Below, one piece after another: positions 1 to 8,539 of a stretch of DNA of 48,879 bases; positions within the stretch are counted from its first letter, which is position 1, and each line of letters opens with the position of its first letter. Under the pieces are notes generated by a model, which was not told the origin of the DNA, did no database searches, and saw only the letters and a program-made list of their open reading frames with translations. This DNA comes from Clostridia bacterium (lineage in GTDB: Bacteria; Bacillota; Clostridia; Oscillospirales; Acutalibacteraceae): contig JAFQSP010000007.1 of NCBI GenBank assembly GCA_017409475.1, positions 1-48,879 of the forward strand. Direction: 5' to 3'. The position numbers and the translations under genes were made by a program.

Positions 1-102
1 CTACTGTTTAAAAAGTACATACTCTCAAATAAAATCTTATTTGGGTCCGTCTCTCGTTGTTTAATTTTCAAGGTCCTTTTGCTACCCGCTTTTTTCGGGC
101 GC
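1..102 (-). other. Probable rRNA operon leader transcript (16S would lie left of base 1)
   Basis: Read on the minus strand, the sequence downstream of the promoter contains ACCTTGAAAATTAAAC followed by AACGAGAGAC. This resembles the conserved leader found just ahead of 16S genes in Firmicutes. No 16S sequence is inside the window, so the assignment is an inference from the leader motif and the strong promoter. The ordinary alternative is another highly expressed stable-RNA transcript. The rest of the 1-306 gap is AT-rich and holds no gene that I can support. Confidence 0.55.
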
Positions 103-108
103 CTGATT

Positions 109-137
109 ATAATACCACAGCGCTCCCCCATTGTCAA
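109..137 (-). promoter_or_regulatory. Strong sigma-A promoter reading leftwards
   Basis: The minus strand carries a consensus -35 TTGACA (137-132), a 17-bp spacer and -10 TATTAT (114-109). TGG lies directly before the -10 (extended -10). Transcription would start near base 102 and leave the window. The perfect -35 fits an rRNA promoter. Confidence 0.75.
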
Positions 138-306
138 CACTAAATTTCATATTTTTTTCGGTTTATTTAATTTGTCATTTTTTTCGACAATATCGAAAAC
201 TTTTTTAACAAATTGCTTAAAAAACATTGATACGTTTGCTGAAATCGATGTTAAAAGGGGTATTTATTATAGTATATAAATATATACTTATCAAAATATA
301 CTATAT

Positions 307-978
307 TTATACAGCTGACTTACTTTCGCCATTTAAATATTTTCTTAATCGCATTAAGATTGCCTTTTCGCGCCGTGATATCTGAACCTGAGTCATTCCG
401 AGTTGTTTTGCCGTTTGAGACTGTGTTTTTTCACCAAAATATCGAAGTTCAATTATACGTCTATCTTTTTCGTCAAGAATAGACACAGCCGCGTCAACCA
501 TAACTCGATTATATATGCTATCCCGCTCATCAAAAGCGATGTCAAACTCCGATTGTTCCTCCGAATCGGTTGCCGTCAAGGAAACGGGTACAGTTCCGGC
601 ACAAATTGCTTCTGCAATCTGTTCTGCCTCCACTCCCATTTCTTCGGCAAGCTCGGCTACGGTTGGCTCTCGGCCTATTTTTAACGAGAGGCGATTCCTT
701 TCTCTTGAAACGCGCAGAGACAGTTCTTTTAACGAACGGCTAACCTTTACGGCGCCGCCATCACGAAAGATTCTCTTTATTTCGCCGAGAATTGCAGGAA
801 CGGCATAGGTTGAAAAACAGAGCCCACGTTCCTCCTCGAATCGGTCGGCAGCTTTTATCAGCCCGATACAACCAGCCTGATATAAATCGTCGTATTCAAC
901 TCCTCGACCGACAAATCGGTGACAACAGGAATGAACAAGTCCTAAATTCTCGGTGATTAAATCGTTGCGCTCAGCCAT
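307..978 (-). CDS. sigF: RNA polymerase sporulation sigma factor SigF
   Basis: This is a 223-residue sigma-70 family protein, the usual length for SigF. Region 2 lies around residues 28-73 (YDDLYQAGCIGLIKA, then FSTYAVPAILGEI). Region 3 follows (VSRSLKEL and the PTVAELAEEMG segment). A region 4 helix-turn-helix spans about 168-216 (QTAKQLGMTQVQISRREK). In spore formers SigF directs the first forespore-specific transcription and is held inactive by the anti-sigma factor SpoIIAB. It is the last gene of the spoIIAA-spoIIAB-sigF operon and overlaps spoIIAB by 8 bp, which suggests translational coupling. The downstream sequence holds only an AT-rich palindrome (271-288), so no convincing terminator was seen. 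SigG is the closest alternative, but the operon context settles it. Confidence 0.96.
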   Translation of the reverse strand: MAERNDLITENLGLVHSCCHRFVGRGVEYDDLYQAGCIGLIKAADRFEEERGLCFSTYAVPAILGEIKRIFRDGGAVKVSRSLKELSLRVSRERNRLSLKIGREPTVAELAEEMGVEAEQIAEAICAGTVPVSLTATDSEEQSEFDIAFDERDSIYNRVMVDAAVSILDEKDRRIIELRYFGEKTQSQTAKQLGMTQVQISRREKAILMRLRKYLNGESKSAV

Positions 979-1414
979 TGGCTCGCGTCCTGTATGAAAG
1001 TTGCTTTGTTAAAATTACTGTAGTGCCCTTGCCAAGCTTGGAGCGAACATTCAGCTTGTCCATAAACGAGCCCATTACGGCAAAGCCGAGCCCTGCTCTT
1101 TCGCCGCCCGCTGTGGTATAAAGCGGCTCCATCGCTTTTTTCACGTCATCTATGCCGCAGCCACGGTCACGAACGGTAATTTTTACAAGTCGGTTTTCGA
1201 ATATTCTGACGGTTATGTATACAGTGTCGATGCGTTCGCTATAAGCGTGCACAATACAGTTTGTCACCGCTTCGGACACGGCCGTTTTGATATCATTGAT
1301 TTCCTCGATGGTGGGGTCAAGTTGGGCAATAAATGATGCCACCGCCACCCTCGCAAACGCTTCATTTGATGAGCATGAAAGCAAATTTATCTTTACCTCA
1401 TTTATCGGTTTCAT
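971..1414 (-). CDS. spoIIAB: Anti-sigma F factor SpoIIAB (serine kinase)
   Basis: This 147-residue GHKL-family protein has the N-box at residues 46-57 (VSEAVTNCIVHA), the G1 motif DRGCGID at 83-89 and a glycine-rich lid around 104-114 (GERAGLGFAVM). In spore formers SpoIIAB binds SigF and also phosphorylates SpoIIAA, using ATP for both activities. The start follows AGAGGAGG at good spacing. It overlaps spoIIAA by 17 bp upstream and sigF by 8 bp downstream, the canonical compact spoIIA arrangement. Confidence 0.96.
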   Translation of the reverse strand: MKPINEVKINLLSCSSNEAFARVAVASFIAQLDPTIEEINDIKTAVSEAVTNCIVHAYSERIDTVYITVRIFENRLVKITVRDRGCGIDDVKKAMEPLYTTAGGERAGLGFAVMGSFMDKLNVRSKLGKGTTVILTKQLSYRTRANG

Positions 1415-1733
1415 TTTTATATCCTCCTCTGTCGATTACGGCAAGCCGTTCAAGCCCTGAAAGCCGCATTACCTTATATATTTGGGGAGACGTGTTTGTG
1501 ATATGGAGTTCGGCGCCGATTTCGCTCGTTTTTTTATACCGTCCCATCACAAGTCCGATTCCCGACGAATCCATAAATGTCAAATCACGAAAATCAATTA
1601 TCACGAGTGTCGGTCGGTTAACGTCAATCGCCTTGTCAATTTCCTCGCGTATAGATGCCGCTGCGTGATGGTCGAGTTCACCATCAAGTCGTGCGGTCAC
1701 AACCTCTCCCGTTACGTCGATATTTACAGGCAT
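1398..1733 (-). CDS. spoIIAA: Anti-anti-sigma factor SpoIIAA
   Basis: This is a 111-residue STAS-domain protein. It carries the signature MDSSGIGLVMGRY near residues 54-66; one of the two serines (56/57) is the site that SpoIIAB phosphorylates in this family. Unphosphorylated SpoIIAA displaces SigF from SpoIIAB in the forespore. It is the first gene of the spoIIA operon, with an AAGGAAGTG ribosome binding site. A clear SigH promoter was not recognised in the 104-bp gap to folC. That gap instead holds two competing hairpins (see 1758-1805), so read-through from valS-folC may contribute to its expression. Confidence 0.95.
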   Translation of the reverse strand: MPVNIDVTGEVVTARLDGELDHHAAASIREEIDKAIDVNRPTLVIIDFRDLTFMDSSGIGLVMGRYKKTSEIGAELHITNTSPQIYKVMRLSGLERLAVIDRGGYKNETDK

Positions 1734-1757
1734 TTTTTACACTTCCTTTTTTTAAAT

Positions 1758-1805
1758 GGGTATAAAAATACCCGTTACCTTAATATATAAGGAAACGGGT
1801 ATTTA
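1758..1805 (-). terminator. Terminator of valS-folC with a competing hairpin
   Basis: On the minus strand CCCGTT-T-CCTTA / TAAGG-T-AACGGG forms a strong stem with a 5-nt loop, followed by TATTTTTAT. The 3' arm GGGTAT can instead pair with the ATACCC just downstream (GGGTAT TTTT ATACCC), so the two hairpins exclude each other. This is either a plain terminator or an attenuator in front of spoIIAA. Confidence 0.65.
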
Positions 1806-1837
1806 TTTATAGAAAAGCTTGTCGGCTGATTCTGTAT

Positions 1838-3100
1838 TTATTTGTAAAATTTGATAAGCTTAGGTCGAATTGCCGACGCAAGATAAAGTGAACCGCATAC
1901 AATAACAGGTCTGTCCCCTGCTATCGAACGTGAAAGGGCTATTGCTTGGCTATACGAACCGGCAACGGTGACCGATGAACAATATTTCGATGCGACCTTT
2001 TTAAGCTCGGATGCGGTCATTGTACGTGGGTTTGGCACCTTAACAGCGATTATATCGGAGAAACAAGGTGCAAGAATACCGAGGGTTTCGTCAACATCCT
2101 TGTCAGCAAGCATTCCCATTATGGCTACAACCTTTTTATCACCGAAAATGTCCCTCAATGCTGACGAAAGTGCCTTTGCTCCATTTGGATTATGTGCGCC
2201 GTCAAGCAAGACAACGGGATTGTCGCAAATTAGCTCCATTCGGGCGGCAAAAGAAGTCTTTTCAATACCGCTGACGATATTTTCGGAAGAAATACCGATT
2301 TTAAAAGCCGCTTCGATGGCTGTTATCGCATTAAGCCGCTGATGAGCGCCGATAAGGCGGAGATTAAACTCGATTCCCTTATAGTTCACCCTACTGCCGA
2401 AAATAGCCTTATCCTCGGCAATAAAATCGATTGAGGGAACAACAAGCTCACTACCATTAAGCTGAGCTGTGTTTTTAATTGTATATGATACTTCTTCATA
2501 CTGGTCGGGGTACATAACTATCGGCGTACCTTTTTTGATAATTCCGCATTTTTCAGCTGCAATTTGCGACACTGTGTCACCAAGAACAGCGGTATGGTCG
2601 AGGTCGATTCGTGTAATGACCGAAACCTCGGGTGACTCGATTATATTAGTAGCGTCGAGGCGACCGCCCATACCAACTTCGAGCACAGCAAAATCGCAAC
2701 CTTTTTCCTTAAAATAGATAAAGGCGGCGCAGGTGATTAACTCAAACTCGGTAACGCAAAGGCCTTCGCTGTCAACCCTTTTGACGAACGGCGCTAAAAA
2801 TGTTATTATCCTCGCAAAATCGGCCTTTGAAATCATTTCGCCGTTTATTTGAATTCGTTCGCGAAAATCGATTACGTAAGGTGATATGTAAAGACCTGTT
2901 TTTTTATTCGACTCGATTAAAATATTACTGAGCATTGTGCTGATGGAGCCTTTTCCGTTTGTCCCTGCGATATGGATAAAGCGCATATCCCGCTGTGGAT
3001 TATCACACAGCTCGGTTATGCGCCTGATGCTATCCAAACCGGGACGGCTGCCGAATTTCTGCCTTGAATGCACGAAGCTCAGCGCTTCCCTATAATTCAT
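1838..3100 (-). CDS. folC: Bifunctional folylpolyglutamate synthase / dihydrofolate synthase
   Basis: This 420-residue Mur-ligase-family protein adds glutamate to dihydropteroate or to folates using ATP. The P-loop is [10 protein letters not shown] (about 43-52). The family loop [16 protein letters not shown] follows, then the C-terminal domain signature [11 protein letters not shown]. Length and motif order are typical. Its ATG overlaps the valS stop by 4 bp (ATGA), so it is translationally coupled to valS. It ends about 30 bp before a terminator hairpin. The valS-folC pairing is common in Firmicutes. Confidence 0.94.
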   Translation of the reverse strand: MNYREALSFVHSRQKFGSRPGLDSIRRITELCDNPQRDMRFIHIAGTNGKGSISTMLSNILIESNKKTGLYISPYVIDFRERIQINGEMISKADFARIITFLAPFVKRVDSEGLCVTEFELITCAAFIYFKEKGCDFAVLEVGMGGRLDATNIIESPEVSVITRIDLDHTAVLGDTVSQIAAEKCGIIKKGTPIVMYPDQYEEVSYTIKNTAQLNGSELVVPSIDFIAEDKAIFGSRVNYKGIEFNLRLIGAHQRLNAITAIEAAFKIGISSENIVSGIEKTSFAARMELICDNPVVLLDGAHNPNGAKALSSALRDIFGDKKVVAIMGMLADKDVDETLGILAPCFSDIIAVKVPNPRTMTASELKKVASKYCSSVTVAGSYSQAIALSRSIAGDRPVIVCGSLYLASAIRPKLIKFYK

Positions 3101-5721
3101 TGTAACGCTTTCAGCCTTTCTTCGACCATTGATAGCTTTTCTTTATACACTTCTAAATTCTTTCTCTGCTCAGCGACAACCTTTTCGGGTGCCTTGCTGA
3201 CAAAGCCGGGGTTATTCAGTTTGTTTTCGACAAACTGGATATCCTTCAATACCGCTTCTCTTTCCTTGTTGAGACGGGCTCTTTCGGCCTCGAAATCGAT
3301 AAGGTCGCCAAGCGGCATATAAATCTTTGCATCGTCGGTGATGATTGTAACTGCCGACGGGTCAACGTTAGCCACGTTTATCTCGACCTCGGATGCATAA
3401 GCAAGACGCTTAAAGAACACTGCACCTGTTTCAAATGTATCGCTGTAGGCACTTTCGATGATAACCTTTGCTTTTCGTGACGGAGGTACGTTCATCTCGT
3501 TACGGCGAACACGAATGGCACGAATACCCTTTACAATTCGCTCAAACTCAGCTTCATCGGCGGTAAAATCGAGTTCCTTGCTGTATTCAGGCCACTTTGA
3601 AACCATTATGCTATCGCCCTCATGAGGAAGTGACTGCCAAATTTCCTCGGTAATAAAGGGCATAAAGGGATGAAGAAGTTGCAACATTCCCGTCATTACA
3701 TAAACGAGAACGGCACGAGCTGTATCGGCTGCCTCTTCGTCATCGGAATTGAGGCGAACCTTTGAAAGCTCGATATACCAGTCGCAGAAGATATCCCAAA
3801 TGAAATCGTAAAGCTTCTGAACGGCTACACCGATTTCGAACTTGTCGAGATTTTCGGTTACGTCCTTAACTAAATTATTATACTTTGATAATACCCACTT
3901 ATCCTCCAATGAAAGCTCGTCGGGTAAATAGGGTGCCTTTTGATCCTCAGGAAGATTCATGAGGATAAAGCGTGATGCGTTCCAAAGCTTGTTGGCAAAG
4001 TTGCGCGATGATTCAACCTTTTCGGGAATATAACGCATATCATTACCGGGACTGTTACCTGTTGCAAGAGAGAAACGAAGCGCATCGGCACCGTACTTTT
4101 CAATCTCGAGGAGGGGGTCAACGCCGTTTCCAAGCGATTTTGACATTTTTCTTCCCTGGGCATCGCGGACAATACCGTGAATAAGAACGGTATCAAAGGG
4201 AACTTCGCCGGTATATTCGAGGGCTGAGAAAATCATTCGTGCAACCCAGAAGAAGATGATATCGTATCCTGTAACAAGTGTATTTGTAGGATAGAAATAT
4301 TTTAAATCCTCGGTGCTTTCGGGCCAGCCAAGAGTCGAGAAGGGCCAAAGCGCAGACGAGAACCAGGTATCAAGGGTATCCTCATCTCTATCAAGATGGA
4401 TGCAGCCGCACTTTGGACAAACGGTAGGCTCTTCCTTCGCTACTATGGTTTCGCCGCAATCGGCACAGTACCATGCAGGAATACGATGTCCCCACCAAAG
4501 CTGACGTGAAATACACCAGTCCTTGATATTTTCCATCCAGTTATAATAAATCTTATCAAAACGTTCGGGAATGAACTTAACCTCGCCGTCGCGTACAGCC
4601 TTTATTGCCGGCTTTGCGAGGGGTTCCATTTTTACAAACCACTGCTTTGATACACGGGGTTCAACTGTAGTATGGCAACGGTAGCAAGCACCGACGTTAT
4701 GAGAATAGTCCTCAACCTTTATAAGTGCACCTTCGGCTTCAAGGTCGGCAACAATTGCCTTTCTTGCCTCGTATCTATCCATTCCGGCATACTTGGGATA
4801 TTCGTCGGTAATCTTTGCATCGTCGGTCATTACATTGATAACCGGCAGATTGTGGCGCAATCCTACCTCAAAGTCATTCGGGTCGTGAGCAGGTGTAATT
4901 TTTACAACGCCGGTACCGAAATCCATTTCAACATAATCATCGGCAATAACAGGGATTTCGCGGTTAACAAGCGGTAATGTAACAGTTTTACCTACAACGT
5001 CCTTATATCTTTCGTCATTCGGGTTTACGGCAAGGGCTGTATCGCCGAGCAAGGTTTCGGGACGTGTTGTTGCGATATTCATATATCCGCTTCCGTCGGT
5101 GAAGGGATAACGAACGTGCCAAAAATGTCCAGCCTGGTCCTCGTATTCAACCTCAGCCTCGGAAATTGAGGTAAGGCAGGTCGGACACCAGTTGATAATC
5201 TTTTCTCCACGATAGATGAGTCCCTTTTCATAAAGGCGAACAAAAACTTCGTTTACAGCCTTATTACATCCTTCGTCGAGGGTAAACCTTTCTCTATCCC
5301 AGTCGCATGATGAACCGAGCTTTTTAAGCTGCTCGACAATTCTTCCGCCATAGGTACGTTTCCAGTCCCAAGCTCGCTCAAGGAATTTTTCTCTTCCGAG
5401 GTCTTCCTTCTTTAAGCCTTCCTCGGCCATAGCTGCAACAATCTTTGCCTCGGTGGCAATTGAAGCGTGGTCGGTGCCCGGAAGCCAAAGGGTTGCCCTT
5501 CCCTGCATTCTTCTGAAACGGATAAGAATATCCTGAAGGGTATTGTCAAGGGCATGCCCCATGTGAAGCTGACCGGTGATATTGGGTGGGGGTATTACGA
5601 TGGTGTAGGGTTCCTTTTCGGGATCGATTTCCGCATGGAAAAATCCACCGTCTACCCAAAATTTATAAAGTCGGTCCTCTACCGATTTGGGATCGTATGT
5701 TTTTGCTAATTCTCTGCTCAT
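3097..5721 (-). CDS. valS: Valyl-tRNA synthetase
   Basis: This class Ia synthetase of about 874 residues charges tRNA-Val. The HIGH motif appears as HMGH inside [16 protein letters not shown] (about 44-59), and the KMSKS loop as [11 protein letters not shown] (about 520). A CXXC pair (WYCADCGE and CPKCGC) lies in the middle of the protein. The C-terminal 65 residues form the charged coiled coil typical of bacterial ValRS. I chose the ATG at 5721 ([11 protein letters not shown]) because AGGAGG sits 6 bp upstream. An upstream in-frame ATG at 5745 lies almost at the predicted transcription start and has no binding site. It is cotranscribed with folC. Confidence 0.96.
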   Translation of the reverse strand: MSRELAKTYDPKSVEDRLYKFWVDGGFFHAEIDPEKEPYTIVIPPPNITGQLHMGHALDNTLQDILIRFRRMQGRATLWLPGTDHASIATEAKIVAAMAEEGLKKEDLGREKFLERAWDWKRTYGGRIVEQLKKLGSSCDWDRERFTLDEGCNKAVNEVFVRLYEKGLIYRGEKIINWCPTCLTSISEAEVEYEDQAGHFWHVRYPFTDGSGYMNIATTRPETLLGDTALAVNPNDERYKDVVGKTVTLPLVNREIPVIADDYVEMDFGTGVVKITPAHDPNDFEVGLRHNLPVINVMTDDAKITDEYPKYAGMDRYEARKAIVADLEAEGALIKVEDYSHNVGACYRCHTTVEPRVSKQWFVKMEPLAKPAIKAVRDGEVKFIPERFDKIYYNWMENIKDWCISRQLWWGHRIPAWYCADCGETIVAKEEPTVCPKCGCIHLDRDEDTLDTWFSSALWPFSTLGWPESTEDLKYFYPTNTLVTGYDIIFFWVARMIFSALEYTGEVPFDTVLIHGIVRDAQGRKMSKSLGNGVDPLLEIEKYGADALRFSLATGNSPGNDMRYIPEKVESSRNFANKLWNASRFILMNLPEDQKAPYLPDELSLEDKWVLSKYNNLVKDVTENLDKFEIGVAVQKLYDFIWDIFCDWYIELSKVRLNSDDEEAADTARAVLVYVMTGMLQLLHPFMPFITEEIWQSLPHEGDSIMVSKWPEYSKELDFTADEAEFERIVKGIRAIRVRRNEMNVPPSRKAKVIIESAYSDTFETGAVFFKRLAYASEVEINVANVDPSAVTIITDDAKIYMPLGDLIDFEAERARLNKEREAVLKDIQFVENKLNNPGFVSKAPEKVVAEQRKNLEVYKEKLSMVEERLKALQ

Positions 5722-5754
5722 GTAAATCCTCCTCGCAGATTCCATATAAATAAT

Positions 5755-5783
5755 ATTCTATCTATTTATTCAATTTTTGTCAA
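5755..5783 (-). promoter_or_regulatory. valS-folC promoter
   Basis: The -35 TTGACA (5783-5778), a 17-bp spacer and -10 TAGAAT (5760-5755) lie on the minus strand. The start point near 5748 leaves only a leader of about 27 nt, too short for a T-box. Confidence 0.75.
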
Positions 5784-5826
5784 ATATTTTATTATACTTC
5801 TGCATATTCTTTAATTAGAGTTAAAA

Positions 5827-5868
5827 AAGCAGCTAAAGCAGTACCAATAATGGTACAGCGCCTTTGCT
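5827..5868 (-). terminator. Hairpin with U-tract upstream of the valS promoter
   Basis: The central stem GTACC-ATTATT-GGTAC is extended by imperfect pairing (CTTT/AAAG with a small bulge). On the minus strand it is followed by CTGCTTTTTTAA. It lies upstream of the valS promoter, so it cannot be a valS leader element. It may be a back-up terminator for minus-strand transcription from the lipoprotein gene, or a site acting on the plus-strand small gene. Confidence 0.45.
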
Positions 5869-5908
5869 AAACTATAATCAATGAAAAAACAAATCAGGAG
5901 GAAATAAA

Positions 5909-6109
5909 ATGACAAACGCTCAAATTTTACAGACAGCTTTTGAAGGACTTATGATTATACTGCTTATTATTGGATTTATATTCGAGGACAAACTTATTGC
6001 CTTTGAAGAAAGACTTATTAATCGACATAAGCAAAAGAAACACAAGTCGGCAGAAGGTAAGATTATCAAATTCGTTCCCTATGCAGAAAACACCAACATC
6101 GCAAAATAA
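5909..6109 (+). CDS. Small single-span membrane protein, unknown function
   Basis: This is a 66-residue protein. A hydrophobic segment at about 13-27 (GLMIILLIIGFIF) is followed by a basic cytoplasmic-type tail (INRHKQKKHK). An excellent ribosome binding site (CAGGAGG, 7-8 bp before ATG) and a strong terminator right after the stop show a real gene. It stands alone on the plus strand between two minus-strand genes. I recognise no family. The positive-inside pattern suggests the C-terminus faces the cytoplasm. Confidence 0.7.
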   Translation: MTNAQILQTAFEGLMIILLIIGFIFEDKLIAFEERLINRHKQKKHKSAEGKIIKFVPYAENTNIAK

Positions 6110-6110
6110 T

Positions 6111-6146
6111 AAAAAACAAGCGTGAAATCTATCACGCTTGTTTTTT
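6111..6146. terminator. Bidirectional terminator
   Basis: A perfect 15-bp stem AAAAAACAAGCGTGA / TCACGCTTGTTTTTT with a 6-nt loop gives U-tracts in both directions. It serves the small plus-strand gene ending at 6109 and the minus-strand lipoprotein gene ending at 6151. Confidence 0.9.
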
Positions 6147-6150
6147 ATTA

Positions 6151-7764
6151 TCACATATACTGCAAAATATTTTTCACATGGACAAATTTAATAACGTCTT
6201 TTTTATCCTTTAAAAGTCCCGTTAAAATCTTATCAACCTGAACAAATTCGTATCCTGTAAAATTGGACGCAGAAAGGTCAATTAAAAAATACATGGGAGC
6301 ATTAGAAATCGGCTCGACCTTTGAAATCCAGTTTTCAAATCCCTCAACGTCGGTGAAGCTTATTGAAGCGGTAATATTACTTTCGGTTTCGGGAGTAACC
6401 AGTCCGTCCATCATATCGTTAAAGCTATTCAACGTATATATTTTTTGGCCGTCGCTGATTACGTCTATACCGCACATTTTAAGAAAATACTCGTTAATTT
6501 TTCTGAACTTATATGCAGTAGACGGCTCCATTAAACTTAAATTTGCCATACCACAGCCCAAATCGGCAGAAACGAGCATATCGTTGGTTGTACAATTTTG
6601 TCTGAACCACTTTGCAATAGGTGGCGCAATTTCATAAAGAACGGGGTAAAATTCGACCGAAATTGCCGAGCTTGCACTCTTATGACTCCAGACGGTATAT
6701 GCTGTTCGCTGAACATCCGACAGCGATTCTACATTATAATGAATTGAAGCATAAATCATATTTTTATTCAGCTTTTTATCTTCATATTTGATTTTATTGC
6801 TGTTATATCCGATTGATGCAGAGGCCAAAAGGGTTGTATTTGTAAAATTACCTGCGTTTATAATTCCAAATCCGTTTGTACTGAAATTATTGACAAGCGC
6901 TGTACTCAAATTTCGGTCGGTAAAGACGTAAGAAATCTCGTACCAATCGGGACGACCGATAAGATACGACAACATTTCGGTTTCCCATTCCTCAGAAAAA
7001 TCGAAATCGATAACAAGCGCCTTTATCGCATAAAGATAATCGGCAAAGGCAGTTCCCTTTCCGGCAAAGCCGAGAAAACGTATAGACGATTCAGGTAGGC
7101 AATTTTCAAAAATATAATCATACGCTTCCCTTTTGGTATTAAACTGATTTCGAATATCTATAAGCGGCTTGTTCGCAAGAACAGAATCAACAAGCGAAAC
7201 CGAATTTTCGGTAACGACGAGATACTCCGACTGAATCGCCACATTATGCGCAACGGTATATTCATAAGGAGTGTTATCCGAATAAACAATCGCACCCTTT
7301 ATATATTTTGAAAAGCGCTTTATCGCATCGGCAGGGGTTGTCCTCTTAAAATAAAAACCGTATTCGGTTGAGCAGTATTCGAGCCAAAATTCATCAGAAG
7401 CGCTTCCGCTATTAAGATAAATTGCACCGCCCAAGTTTCGTGCAACCAGCCCTTGAAGTGAACGCAAGGTTTCTACAGTATCAGCATCGAGCTCCGAAAC
7501 ATCGATAAGGCAAATATCAGAAACCTCGGCAGTACTGTAAAACACGTTTTCTATCGTCATTTTATTAAGTGAAACATCGCTACGTGAAACCATTCCTTCG
7601 TAACGCTCATCAATTTCGGACGAAGTAACCTCGCTTGATAATTCATCAGATGAAATAAGCTCGGATAAATCAGAATCCTCACCGAATGAATTAGACGGTT
7701 CGGCACACGAAGTAAACGATATTAAAAGGCAAATTGATGCCAAAACCGAAACGATTCTTTTCAT
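6151..7764 (-). CDS. Lipoprotein related to GxGYxYP putative glycoside hydrolases, signature degenerate
   Basis: This 537-residue protein has a lipoprotein signal (MKRIV, hydrophobic core, then SFTSC with Cys20) and a Ser/Glu/Asp-rich linker (21-55), so it is probably anchored outside the membrane. The segment ETLRSLQGLVARN with a following IYL and Trp (about 98-125) matches the N-terminal GxGYxYP domain as I know it. Later YPVLYEIAPPIAKWF and NDMLVSADLGCGMANL (about 370-410) align with the region that normally ends in the GxGYxYP motif. Here that motif reads GCGMANL, so the aromatic and proline residues are lost and activity is uncertain. It is monocistronic with its own promoter. The family call is motif-based and tentative. 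Confidence 0.6.
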   Translation of the reverse strand: MKRIVSVLASICLLISFTSCAEPSNSFGEDSDLSELISSDELSSEVTSSEIDERYEGMVSRSDVSLNKMTIENVFYSTAEVSDICLIDVSELDADTVETLRSLQGLVARNLGGAIYLNSGSASDEFWLEYCSTEYGFYFKRTTPADAIKRFSKYIKGAIVYSDNTPYEYTVAHNVAIQSEYLVVTENSVSLVDSVLANKPLIDIRNQFNTKREAYDYIFENCLPESSIRFLGFAGKGTAFADYLYAIKALVIDFDFSEEWETEMLSYLIGRPDWYEISYVFTDRNLSTALVNNFSTNGFGIINAGNFTNTTLLASASIGYNSNKIKYEDKKLNKNMIYASIHYNVESLSDVQRTAYTVWSHKSASSAISVEFYPVLYEIAPPIAKWFRQNCTTNDMLVSADLGCGMANLSLMEPSTAYKFRKINEYFLKMCGIDVISDGQKIYTLNSFNDMMDGLVTPETESNITASISFTDVEGFENWISKVEPISNAPMYFLIDLSASNFTGYEFVQVDKILTGLLKDKKDVIKFVHVKNILQYM

Positions 7765-7798
7765 AAATTATAGCGTCTCCTTATCATAGGCTGACAAT

Positions 7799-7827
7799 AT
7801 AATACCACATTAGTTTAAATTTATCAA
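7799..7827 (-). promoter_or_regulatory. Promoter of the lipoprotein gene
   Basis: TTGATA (7827-7822), a 17-bp spacer and TATTAT (7804-7799) lie on the minus strand, with TGG directly before the -10. The start codon lies about 30 bp downstream. Confidence 0.7.
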
Positions 7828-7866
7828 CTTTTGATATGATTTGGCTGTTTTAATACATATTACGGC

Positions 7867-7894
7867 TTGTAAAAATCATAAAAAATGATATAAT
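7867..7894 (+). promoter_or_regulatory. Promoter of the TSCPD gene
   Basis: TTGTAA (7867-7872), a 16-bp spacer and TATAAT (7889-7894), with the start codon at 7923. Confidence 0.6.
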
Positions 7895-7922
7895 AAATCA
7901 AAAAATGTAAGGAGAATTACTT

Positions 7923-8174
7923 ATGACATACACATATACTACAAAGGGCGTCTGCGCCAAAAGCATTACAATCGAGACTGAAGATAATATTGTTAAAGAG
8001 GTAAAATTCCTCGGTGGCTGTAACGGGAACACATCAGGAATTTCGAAGCTCGTCATCGGAATGGAAATTGACGAGGTTATAAAAAGGCTCGAAAATATCC
8101 GTTGTGGATTCAAAACAACCTCATGTCCCGACCAGCTTGCAAAAGCTCTAAAGGAAATAAAAGAAAAAGCATAA
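7923..8174 (+). CDS. TSCPD domain protein (TIGR03905-type)
   Basis: This is an 83-residue stand-alone TSCPD domain with the defining motif TSCPDQL at residues 67-72. Cys11, Cys33 (in FLGGCNGNTSG), Cys61 and Cys68 are spaced as a possible metal site. The same fold occurs at the C-terminus of class II/vitamin B12-type ribonucleotide reductases, but the free-standing version has no established function. The start is supported by AAGGAG seven bases upstream. It is monocistronic, between its own promoter and terminator. Confidence 0.85.
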   Translation: MTYTYTTKGVCAKSITIETEDNIVKEVKFLGGCNGNTSGISKLVIGMEIDEVIKRLENIRCGFKTTSCPDQLAKALKEIKEKA

Positions 8175-8211
8175 AAAAATCCGATGCATATTAGTATGCA
8201 TCGGATTTTTT
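8174..8211. terminator. Bidirectional terminator
   Basis: AAAAATCCGATGCATA / TATGCATCGGATTTTT with a short loop and U-tract ends the TSCPD gene. It also lies just beyond the 3' end of the minus-strand Cys-rich gene. Confidence 0.9.
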
Positions 8212-8228
8212 ACTACCAGACAAAGGGA

Positions 8229-8375
8229 TTAGCAGCAGTCATTGTTGCAACCGCAGCCGCATCCGCAGCCGGAAGTAGTATTTGTGCCGAAGCCGTTTCC
8301 GCAGCAAGCAAAAATAAGGATAAGGATAATTATCCAAGTGCAGCAGCCGCCACCAAATAAACCGTTATTACACAT
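8229..8375 (-). CDS. 48-residue Cys/Gly-rich small membrane-type protein
   Basis: The reading frame translates as MCNNGLFGGGCCTWIII at the start, a short hydrophobic core (LILIFACCG) and a tail GCGCGCGC-NNDCC. Nine of the last 24 residues are Gly or Cys in alternation. A GGGGGAT ribosome binding site lies 10 bp upstream. Proteins of this look occur in clostridial genomes and are often mislabelled chorion class high-cysteine protein; I know of no defined role. Spore-coat or metal-related roles are guesses. It shares the terminator with the neighbouring TSCPD gene. Confidence 0.7.
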   Translation of the reverse strand: MCNNGLFGGGCCTWIIILILIFACCGNGFGTNTTSGCGCGCGCNNDCC

Positions 8376-8539
8376 AATCGTTCTATCCCCCTTTCGTCCG
8401 TACAGCTTTTTGCTGTACCAACCTTCACCATCATTCTATGTTATTTTCGTTTTTTGGTTACAAGGGTTGAGCCGGCTTTCGCATAAAATTTCTTTCACCC
8501 GACTAAAATATAATAAACAACGTGAGGAAAGGATTTTTT

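Noticed and set aside
5722-5908. T-box riboswitch upstream of valS
   Set aside because: The region contains GGTAC hairpin arms, but the valS promoter lies at 5755-5783, giving a leader of about 27 nt. No stem I or conserved T-box sequence is present.
8376-8539. CtsR operator upstream of clpC
   Set aside because: No tandem GGTCAAA-type heptads were seen. Only a TATAAT at 8509 without a good -35 was found.
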